Assembly (NCBI GenBank): GCA_002179805.1
Contig: NAVB01002141.1
Coordinates: forward strand, 1-22,878
Length of the DNA: 22,878 nt
Direction: 5' to 3'
DNA from: Acanthamoeba lenticulata
Taxonomy: Eukaryota > Discosea > Longamoebia > Acanthamoebidae
Shown here in pieces: positions 11,652 through 20,308 of the stretch. The position numbers and the translations under genes were made by a program. The notes under the pieces were generated by a model. The model saw only the letters and a list, made by a program, of their open reading frames with translations, was not told where the DNA came from and searched no databases. Position 1 is the first letter of the stretch; every line of letters begins with the position of its first letter.

Positions 11652-13826
11652 ATGGAGGTCGAGGTGATCACAAAGAAAGGCATTCATGTGCGCACCCCCG
11701 CTCGCTTACTGTAATTTTTAGGGGTTTTTTTGTCTCACGCGTTTTGACAGATTGCATTTGTGGGCTGCACGCACGGAGAGCTGGACACGATCTACTCGAC
11801 CATCGCCACCATAGAGCGCGCTCGTAACATTCGGGTGGAGCTCCTCCTGTGCTGTGGCGACTTTGAGGTTCATCACGCCCCTCCATTCTGGTCGGCGACA
11901 AACTGCCACTGCTCACGTGAGGTACATGTACAGGCGGTGAGGAATGCGTTTGACCTATCGTGCCTCGCTGGTCCATCAAAGTATCATCACTACAAAGACT
12001 TCTACAAGTATTACAACGGCGAAGTGGTGCGCCATTCCCCTGATGGATGTTTTCATTGGTTGTTCTTCTTAACGTTCGCGCTCGTTGCAGGTGGCCCCCA
12101 TCCTCACCATTTTCGTAGGTGGCAATCATGAAGCTGCCAACCACTTGCGTGAACTGTACACCCATACCTTCCCTCTCTCTGTCTCTGTCTCTCTCTCTCT
12201 CTCAAGTATCGACTTCTGACGAGGCGGTATGTGCAGGTACTATGGCGGTTGGGCAGCACCAAACATCTACTTCTTGGGTTACAGTGGCGTTGTCAACTAC
12301 GGTGGCCTCCGGATCGGTGGCTTCTCTGGAATTTACAAGCGCTACGACTTCTTCAAGGGTGCAACACACCCATGCATATGTGTGCCCCTGCCTCCGCTCG
12401 TGATCATCACCTGACGCGTGCTGCTGCAGGTCACTACGAGGTGCCTCCTTACTCGCCGGACACGGTGAGGTCCGCGTTTCACGTGCGCCAGTATGAGCTC
12501 TTCAAGCTCTCGCTGGTACGTCTCTCCTTCTGTTGCTCTCTAGGCCGCCCGCTTGGTGCTTGATGGTTGACCTCCCGTCTGCGCGCATGTGGGCCGCTTC
12601 GTTCCCCAGTTGCGAAAACCACTGGATGTGATCCTCTCCCACGACTGGCCTGACATCACATCCTACGGTGATGTCCAAAAGCTCTGCGCAGGCCACCCGC
12701 ACTGGAAGTGCGCACCCTCTTCATTAACCATTTGACATTCGTGTCCTTTTACTCATAGTTATGTCTTTGTGCTGAGTGAAGAGAGGAGATCGAGAAGGGC
12801 GAGCTGGGGTGTCGGGAGTACGCTGATCTCCTCAAGTCGCTCAAGCCCGCCTACTGGCTGTCCGGTCACATGCACTGCCGCTTCGATGCCACGGTGCCGC
12901 ACACGGACAACCGCACCACGCAATTCATTGCCCTCGACAAAGTGATTCCGCGGCGGCCCTTCCTCGACGTATGTTAGCCTTTGGTCCTTCAACTCAAAGT
13001 TGCGCGCGTGCTGATCAAGTGGCGCATCCTACGCAGGTGGTGTCGTTCCCCGAGGCCACAGGACCGCGCGTGTTGACGTACGACCTCGAGTGGTTGGCCA
13101 TCCTGCGCGCCACCCACGAATACCTCAACTGCTCCAGTGCGCCGGTTAGACTCCCGCCGAGGTGCGTTGGCTGTCGCATTGCTGTCATCTCTTCCAATCT
13201 GACGAGCGGCCGGATCTGCATTCGCTGCGATCCGTACAGGCCGGACCGCGAGTACACCAAGATCGACCGCGAGCTGAAGGAGCTCACGGCCAAGTTTGCC
13301 GAGAAGGGGCAAGACGCGCTGGCCGTGCCGCTTAACTTTGCGATGACGGTCGAGCCGCACTTCTCCACTACCGACCCGCGCACTGAGCGAGCTACATGTA
13401 CGCTTGGGCCCGGTCGCACCATGATGGATCTAGACTCGCTGGTGCGCACCAGATTGACGTTTGTTGCTCTTTTTCCGTCCCTGCAGGGGCTGGCCGGTTT
13501 GCGGTGAGCCACCAGACGGAGGAGTTCCTGGCACTCGTAGGCCTCCCCAATGTGCTAGAGTCCGTGTCCTCCGCGGGGCCGTCTTCTTCTCATTCTCGTC
13601 CCCCCTACGCCATGGGCCGACAACGCGCGCCTCAGCCCCAGCGTGGGGTGCCCGTCAGTCGCCCTCCAGCCGACTCTGGTACGTGGCCAATCTTCCTATT
13701 TTTGTTCTCGGGGGATAGACTGACCTTTGGGGTCGCAACCAAGGTTCAGGGGAGGCAGCCGGACCCGCGCATGCTGGGCGTGGTCGAGGGCCTTCGACTG
13801 GCGGTCGAAACAAGCGCATTCGCTGA
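11652..13826 (+). CDS. DBR1: RNA lariat debranching enzyme (Dbr1)
   Basis: Metallophosphoesterase that hydrolyses the 2'-5' bond of excised intron lariats in the nucleus. Exons: 11652-11663, 11751-11867, 11934-12026, 12091-12155, 12237-12358, 12430-12515, 12610-12707, 12782-12968, 13037-13161, 13240-13397, 13487-13678, 13750-13826; 443 residues. Metal-site motifs in order: GCTHGELD (9-16, with the Cys that marks Dbr1 against other phosphoesterases), CCGDFE (38-43), GGNHEA (84-89), LSHDWP (174-179), and GHMHC (226-230). The [14 protein letters not shown] and [10 protein letters not shown] segments closely match animal Dbr1. The C-terminus ends in a Gly/Arg-rich basic tail, plausibly for nuclear retention or RNA contact (inference). 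The first exon encodes only four residues; its donor could be at 11658 or 11664, which changes two residues. Confidence 0.95.
12171..12204 (+). repeat. CT-dinucleotide microsatellite in a Dbr1 intron
   Basis: Nearly pure CT repeat with two GT interruptions, inside the intron 12156-12236, upstream of its acceptor. It may act as an extended polypyrimidine tract. It is likely to vary in length between strains. Confidence 0.8.
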
Positions 13827-14487
13827 CGCGCCTTTTGTGCCAGCAAGACGTCCCCGGGATCATAATGGTCCAAAAACATTAAAGTTTAGCGTCCTCCCGC
13901 AGACCCAGTACAGGCAAGCTTTCCTTGTGGAAGATATTTTGTTTGCCTTGGTTCGGGCACGAGCCAAGCTTTCAACCGAAGCGTCACAAGCAGAACTGCA
14001 TAGGATGGAGGATCAAGGTGTTTGCAGGCTTTTCTCCCCTCGATTTCATCACGCTGTTGGAGCTTCCTCCTGCCGCAAATCCCTACTCGAAAGCGACCAA
14101 GGTAATGGATCAAGTAGCCGTCGCCTGGGGGACTACTGGTCATCACGTCTGATTTCAATGTGAAAAAAAGAACTTGGCCGGTGATGGCTGGGTACATTCG
14201 TGGATAGAGGCCTACAAAGAAGAAATAGGTGCTTGTGCTGAAGAAAAAAAGAAATAGAGTCATCATCAGCTCCACTCAACAATACGCAGTACATCAGCCA
14301 CTTGAACTTGCGCTTATCACGGGTGATGAGGCCCTTCAAGTGGATCCTTACTGAGCAGTTCGCGCAAAGAGACAGCAAGGCTTCGTCCTACATCTTCCAC
14401 ACGGGGCCATGTTTCAGAAAAAAAAAGTCGCCGAAGCAAAAGGAGAATTAAATCAGGAAAAGGAGGGCCAGAAGCACAAGAGTAAGG
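13827..14487. other. Region without a confident gene
   Basis: These 661 bp lie between the Dbr1 stop and the start of the CBM20-EEP gene. An ATTAAA at 13878-13883 may be the Dbr1 polyadenylation signal. The - strand carries a 129-codon open frame (14275-13886) with a hydrophobic start. Overlapping it is a second - strand frame with a basic, hydrophobic stretch (RIHLKGLITRDKRKFKWLMY) at about 14350-14290. On the + strand a 75-codon frame runs 13925-14152. None of these resembles a protein I recognise, and no splice pattern joins them convincingly. Base composition is less GC-rich than in the neighbouring exons. It could be a lineage-specific gene, a decayed gene, or plain spacer with the next gene's promoter. 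Confidence 0.4.
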
Positions 14488-16268
14488 ATGGAAACAACGA
14501 CTACTGTTGAGGTTCGGATACACTATGCCACAGCTGGCGACGAACGGGTGGCGCTCGTGGGAGAGCACGAAGCTCTCGGTTGTTGGACACCCACGCAGCC
14601 CCTCACCTGGTACTCAGCGACATACCGCGACTTGCCATTGACGCTCATTGCTGTTTCCGTTAATGGTAGGATGGAACAAGTGGGGCATGGTGTCTGGATA
14701 AAGCAAGTCAAGTTGCCGAGGGGTTCGTGCACCCCCATCAGCTGACCTGGGCCGCGGTGCCAGCTTTTTTTGCTGAGTCTGTGGTGTCACAGGCACAGAG
14801 CAAGAGTTCAAGTTCGCAGTAACAACTGGGCAGGCGGTCGTGCGCTGGCAAGAGGGCCCTAACAGACGAATCGCCGTGCCTGCCTGGCCCTCCTGCGAAG
14901 TGCATGCTACATGGGCTGTAGTTTCCCTTCCCAAGTTTGTGGCGATCTTGGTGCCTAACACGTGACGTGCAGGCGAGTGCATTGCTTGTGCGGCCCCTGC
15001 AAGAGCCAAGCAGGGCGCGCGTCATGACCTTCAACTGCCGCTTTGACACGGCTGCCGACAAGCAACACAAGTGGCCCAACCGTAAAGCCGGCTACGTGCG
15101 AGCTATCGTTGAACAGGCGCCTGGTACGGTGTCTTTCCGTCTGTCTGCACTCGTCAGGCGCTCACCGGCGCCATGAACAGACTTCCTGGGCGTGCAAGAG
15201 TCGCTCCACCACCAGATGAAGGACATCCAGGCCGGCCTGCCTTGGTGGGTCCCTGTGCTCAAGTCACACAGCTCGAAGCATGAGGGAACTCATCGTATAT
15301 AAACGCACACAGGTACATCGGTATGGGAAGAGGCAGGGACGACGGCCGCGAGGCAGGAGAGGCATCGCCCATCTTCTACCTGGCCACCAAGTACCACTGC
15401 CTGGAGAGGTACTCTCACCCCTTGTTTGCAGCAGCAGTTGGCTAATGACCCTCTTCAGCGGCCAGTTCTGGCTCTCGGAGACGCCGCACACGCCCGGCTC
15501 CAAGTCTTGGAACAGCGCTTGTAAGTCCAATCGCTACTCCTCTTTTCTTCAAGCCAAGATGATGATGATGATGATGATGCACAGCTTGACGACGTGCGGT
15601 GTGGCGGTGCGGCGTGACAGGTTGTCGTGTGTGCACTTGGGCCCGTTTCACGAGGATCGACGCGAGGCCAGATCAGACAACCCTCTACGTCTTCAACACC
15701 CATCTGGACCATTGCAGCGCGACAGCACAGGTGGAGGGCGCCAAGACGATCATGAAACAGATGCACGACATCATGACCAAGAACGGGGACCAGGCCTCGG
15801 CCTGTGTCGTGGTGATGGGCGACATGAACGTCGACACCAACGATCGCGCACTACGGGCCTTTACCTCTGGAAGCGGTTCGTTCCCCAAATCAACTCAGTT
15901 GAGCCGCATGTGGTGCTGATGAAGGTAAAGCAGGCGTGTTGCTGCAAAACGCCGTCAATGCTTGTTCTGCTCCCAAGCGCGCGTCGGGCACCTTCACCGG
16001 ATGGTCCCAGCGATCAGAGGGTACACCACCACTTGGCCTCCTTCTTCTTCCTTTGTTCTTGCTTGTTGTTCACTCACAGCTCGACCGTGCCTCGCCAGGG
16101 ATGACCATCGACCACATCTTTGTCCGAACGCACAGCGGGTCCGGAGCCGCGTTGGCGCAGGTGGATCGATACGAGGTGGGCACCAACGTGGATCCGCACA
16201 CACCAGGTGGGCTCATCACCGACCATCGACCCGTCATTGTTGATATCTCTTTCAGCTCCACCCTCTGA
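14488..16268 (+). CDS. CBM20 starch-binding domain fused to an endonuclease/exonuclease/phosphatase (EEP) domain
   Basis: A 394-residue protein with no clear signal peptide, so probably cytosolic. Exons: 14488-14609, 14670-14722, 14793-14917, 14973-15123, 15181-15244, 15313-15408, 15459-15520, 15621-15875, 15934-16020, 16099-16268. Residues 1 to about 95 are a CBM20-type carbohydrate-binding module (VEVRIHYATAGDERVALVGE, ALGCWTP, EFKF, and VVRWQEGPNR). Residues 116-394 are a DNase I-like EEP fold. Its catalytic set looks complete: N121 in MTFNCRF, E157 in GVQES, THLDH (251-255), GDMN (291-294), IDHIFV (342-347), and TDH (379-381). The block QFWLSETPHTPGSKSWNSA matches a widespread EEP subgroup of uncertain substrate. 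A phosphatase or phosphodiesterase acting near glycogen is a reasonable guess, not shown. The final exons are short but hold phase throughout. Confidence 0.9.
15558..15579 (+). repeat. GAT trinucleotide microsatellite in an intron
   Basis: Seven tandem GAT units lie inside the intron 15521-15620 of the CBM20-EEP gene. The tract is non-coding under the splice model that preserves the EEP motifs on both sides. It is likely to be polymorphic. Confidence 0.85.
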
Positions 16269-16356
16269 GTTCAGAGCATTTGTTCTAGAACAATGGAGAC
16301 AAACTGCCAAGAAAGAAAACATTTTCAGAAAAGTCAAAAAACCGCAAAAGGAGAAG

Positions 16357-16869
16357 ATGGAGGAAGCGACAATGAGTGACCTAATGGAAGAGCTTGTCAG
16401 CTTCATCTTCCAGTTTGTACAGCCCCTCTCTCTTCCGGCCTGTCGCGCTGTGTCAAGCGTGGAGCAACGCTTTCCACAGGAACAGGCTTGTCCAGCCTCT
16501 TCACACACAACAAAAGCCTATTGCCCTGCCTCAACCGCGGCTCGTGGAACAAGTGGCGAGCAAGGGCTGGCTCTCTGTGCTCCAGTGGGCATACGCCAAT
16601 GGCTGCCCGTGGGATCAGGCGACCTGCCGCCAGGCCGCTTATGGAGGCCACCTGGCCGTGCTTCAGTATTTGCATGCCAACGGCTGCCCGTGGGACGAAG
16701 ACACCTGTGCGCAGGCGGCCATGCTCCAGTGGGCGCGCGCCAACGGCTGCTCATGGGACGTGGAGCTGACTTGTGCTGCAGCGACCGAAGAAGGTCACGA
16801 GGCGGTGCTCCAGTGGGCACGCGCGGCTCCGAGCTGAAGGTCGCCCTCAACAAGCTCTACGAGGTCTGA
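16357..16869 (+). pseudogene. F-box/ankyrin-repeat protein gene with two apparent frameshifts
   Basis: The N-terminus starting at 16357 reads as an F-box-like segment (DLMEELVSFIFQFVQPLSLP), a type that usually links target proteins to SCF ubiquitin ligases. At about 16450 the match jumps to the +1 frame and continues as CQAWSNAFHRNRLVQP, the expected second half of an F-box. Ankyrin-like units follow in that frame, carrying NGCPWDQATC, NGCPWDEDTC and NGCSWDVELTC. At about 16824 the match returns to the first frame for GSELKVALNKLYEV and a stop at 16869. Between units two and three, at about 16720, the usual helix segment GGHLxV is missing, so roughly seven codons seem deleted in frame. No intron with usable splice sites repairs either shift. 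This is a decaying gene or the sequence carries indel errors. Such repeats are abundant in Acanthamoeba and in its large DNA viruses. Confidence 0.6.
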
Positions 16870-16976
16870 TAGCAGCGGTTGGTCGGCCAAGTGAGAAGAG
16901 CAAGAAGTCGGCGAGGGACAACCTCGAGCAAGAAGGCCCAGGTTGTTGTTCGTTATTGATCAAGAATTTTTGCAGC

Positions 16977-19900
16977 TCACGAGAGGAGAGAAGGGTCAAT
17001 GAGGGGTTTGACGCCTGCAGCCGAGGCGGCCGCGGGGACGGCTTCTTCGCTGTCGGCCTCGCCGGCGGACTCGGCCAACTGGCGGTGCCACATCTCGGCG
17101 TATTCGCCGTTGAGCTGGAGGAGCTCTTCGTGCGTGCCCCGCTCCACGATCTCGCCCTTGCGCAGCACCAAAATCTCGTCTGCCATCCCGCGTTGGGTCA
17201 AGTCTTAGCCGCTGGCGCCACGGAAACAATGTGCCAGCAACCCAAAGGGCGGGCGCGTATGTACCGGCGTCGACGATGGTGGACAGCCTGTGGGCGATGA
17301 CCAGCGTCGTGCGGCCCTTGCTCACCTCGCGCAGTGCGCCCTGGATCTCCTTTTCTGTTGTATGTGGTGGTTGTCGGTGCGTTGTGAGTTTAAGCACTCA
17401 TAGAGGCAGGGTTAGGAGAAAGCAAAAGAAGAGCACCGGTGTGGGTGTCGAGAGCCGAGGTGGCCTCGTCAAAGATCATGACGGCCGGGTCCTTGAGGAT
17501 GGCCCGGGCGATGGAGACACGCTGCTTCTCGCCGCCGCTCAAGCGAAGGCCCCGCTCGCCCACCTTGGTCTCGTAGCCCTCCGGCAGGCTCACGATGAAG
17601 TCGTGGATCTGGGCCAGCCTGGCTGCAGTCTCGACTTCGTCGTCCGTGGCGTCGGGTCGGCCATACATGATGTTGTACTTGATCGTCTCGTTGAACAAGA
17701 CCTACACATAGGTGGGGCATGTGCTGCGTGAGTCGCGGAGCTCCAGCCTCACAGCGAGCGTGAGGTGAAAGGGGGAGACGGCTTCTCACCGTGTCTTGGG
17801 GGACCACGCCGATGGCCTGCCGCAGGGAGCGCTGGCGCACGCGCGAGATGTCCTGGTCGTCCACCGTGATCTTTCCGCTGTCGAGGTCGTAGAATCGGAA
17901 CAGCAGCCGTGCCACTATCATTAAAAGAAACAAAAATATACATCAATAAAACAGAAACTCAAATAAAATTCAGATATAAAATAAGAAAAGGCCGAGTCGT
18001 ACGGGTCGACTTGCCCGAGCCGGTAGGCCCCACCACGGCCACGGTGTGGCCGCTGGGGATGGTGAAGGATACGTCCTTCAGGATAGGCAGGTTCTCCTTG
18101 TAGGAGAACGTCACATTCTTGAACTGTGTACATCCGAAACCACCGTCAGCCCGAGCCAGATTGTTTCGTTTCTTGTGGAGGCACGCCTCGAAATGCGTAC
18201 CTTGACCTCGGCGTCGATGATCTCAAGCCGGCGAGCGTTGTCCGCATCGGCAACCTCAACGGGCTCATCGAGTAGCGTGAAGAGGTTCTCCAGGTCGACC
18301 ATCGACTGCTTGATCATACGGTAGCTCGTGCCTGCCCCTCCCCCCCAACAAACATTCCCGTCAGTCAAGCCCTCTCCAAGCGATTATTTTAATGCGTATA
18401 AACACACCGAGCCAATTGAGCGGCGTGTAGAGCTGCATCATGTAGGTGTTCACCAACACGAAGTCGCCGACCGTCATGTCACCGCTCGCCACTCGCTTGC
18501 CCTGTGCGTCGTGTAAGATGGATCACCTCTCGGAAGAGAAGGAGGAAGAAGAAAGGGGTCCCTCACGCGTGAGGGCGTACCGCAAGAAGCATAACGAAGA
18601 GGGTGCCGAGGGAGATGACCATGGCTTGCCCCGAATTGAGAAGCGACAGTGAGGTGGTGCTCTTGACCGCCGCCACCACCTTCTCTGTGAGAGTGCAGAG
18701 GACCGCCACACAAACATCCGAGTCAGGAGAGGTCAGAAGGGGTGATGACTGCTAAAAGGGGGATAGGAGGCGAACCATCGAGGGCGCGCTCGAATCGCTC
18801 GGCTTCATGCCGCTCGTTGCAAAAGTACTTTACGGTTTCAAAGTTGATGAGCGAATCGACGGCCTTGTTGGTCGACTCGTTGTCCTTCTCATTCATGAGG
18901 CGCCGGAACTTGTTGCGCCACTCGGTGACCGCAATCGTGTAGACTGCATCAGCAGGTGTCGATTTCATCGACAGTGTGAGCCACCACCCTCGAAAAGCGC
19001 CGACGGGCCATGGGCGCTAGATAGACAAAAGACTGAAACGTTGAAGATCGTACCGACGTAGATGATGACCGTGGCGAGGGTGATTAACGTGAACCAAACG
19101 TCGTAGATGGAGATGAGCACTATGCATGTCAGTCCCACCTGGGAAGCACGAGAGAGAGAGAGATAGAAGACTGACGTCAGCACATAATAATCCTCAAGGC
19201 AGCAATCACAGCACGTGCCTCGATGAAGATGGGCAAGATGTTGAAGAGGATCATCGACAACAGGTAGCTGGAGACAGAGGGAAACATGTGATCAGCCCAA
19301 AGAGCTAGCGGGGCGACGAGTTGGCACAGGACCTACCTGGCGCTGGAGGTACCACGCTCGATGGCGCGTAGGATGCCGCCGGTCTGTCGGTTAAGATGGA
19401 AGCGCAACGAGAGCGCGTGGAGGTGGTTGAATACGTCGAGCGAGACAGACTTGAGCGCTGCCTGCGACACCTGCAAGCAGCAAGACAGCGACGATGGAGC
19501 GAAGGAAGACGTGAGCGGTGCGTGCAAGGCAGTCCCGTGCCCCGTTCGATGGTTGTGAAAACCGACAGTAACAGGAGGGGAAGCATGCCTGCACAAAGAT
19601 GGCATCGCGGACGTCACTGGAGGCTCGGCCGAGGAACTTGAGCACGCAATAGGCAAAAATCCAAAAGATTGGGAAGGTGGGATCGGCTCGGGAGAGATCA
19701 TCGACAGACTTTTTGTAGGTGATTGGCGTGAGCACAGACCACACGTTGTTGGAGAAGAGGAAAAGCAGCGAAAAGACCACGCGCAGACGCAGCAAGTACT
19801 GGCCCTCAGGCCAGAGGTAAGGAAGCAGTTTGCGGATCACCCGCAGGTTGGCTTTGAGGTCAACTTTAGAGGAGGCTGTGGTAGTGCCGAGCGTGTTGCT

Positions 19901-19987
19901 GCTGGCACTTTGCGACTCCTCATCTGCAGGCAAGCGCTGCACACCCTGAACATGACGTCGGTAGAACGAGGTCAGGGCGGCACCCAT
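16977..19987 (-). CDS. ABC half-transporter, ABCB6/HMT1/ATM1 type
   Basis: Predicted membrane half-transporter of 655 residues that should work as a homodimer. The family exports metal-thiol, porphyrin or sulfur compounds across mitochondrial or vacuolar membranes. Exons, read downwards: 19987-19589, 19470-19337, 19267-19219, 19138-19054, 18943-18776, 18684-18581, 18501-18408, 18331-18201, 18123-18003, 17914-17790, 17701-17437, 17354-17265, 17179-16977. Membrane-domain signatures are [39 protein letters not shown] and [24 protein letters not shown] followed by [15 protein letters not shown] favours the ABCB6/HMT1 branch over ATM1. The nucleotide domain has Walker [10 protein letters not shown] (420-428), signature LSGGEKQR (524-531), Walker B VMIFDE (544-549) and the switch His580. 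Introns after exons 1 and 3 appear to begin with GC. The extra N-terminal membrane domain of animal ABCB6 is absent from this model. Confidence 0.92.
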
Positions 19988-20308
19988 TTGTGTTTATGCC
20001 GAGTTGATGCGATCAGTGCATCCAGCGCAATGCTGCGTTGGTTTTCTTCGGTAGGTTTCCGAAACGCGTTACAAGTGCATTTTCGAAAAATACAAACTGC
20101 AATTACAGTCTCCCCAACTGCAAACCAGAACACAGAGCCAAGGCGAGCGGCAAGCTTGCCCAATCTTTACTCGTATGTGCACCCCACTCAACGTCGTTTC
20201 TCTTGTTAACCTTCAGTTTTTGGCTACGTCTTGGTCGTAATTCAACCTGAAATTCTTCATAATCGAAATAAAATCTTGTGCAGAGCCAGGGCTGGTGGCA
20301 GAGGCGTC
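19988..20308. promoter_or_regulatory. Divergent intergenic region between the ABC-transporter and DENN genes
   Basis: These 321 bp separate divergent start codons. The part from about 20060 to 20280 is richer in A/T than either gene. An open frame in phase with the DENN gene extends upstream to 20231 but has no ATG there, so it is treated as leader. CAG at 20280-20282, after an A/T-rich stretch, could be an acceptor for a 5' leader intron. I see no defined promoter element. Confidence 0.35.

Noticed and set aside
15558..15579. GAT repeat read as a poly-Met or poly-Asp coding tract
   Set aside because: It lies between a clear donor (GTAAGT at 15521) and the acceptor at 15620, and reading through it breaks the EEP domain.
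16019..16100. Using the acceptor at 16079 for the last exon of the CBM20-EEP gene
   Set aside because: It shifts the frame and destroys the conserved IDHIFV and TDH motifs; the acceptor at 16098 keeps both.
20231..20308. Upstream in-frame extension of the DENN protein
   Set aside because: No ATG in this part and the sequence is A/T-rich and non-conserved; the first ATG at 20309 precedes the DENN segment directly.
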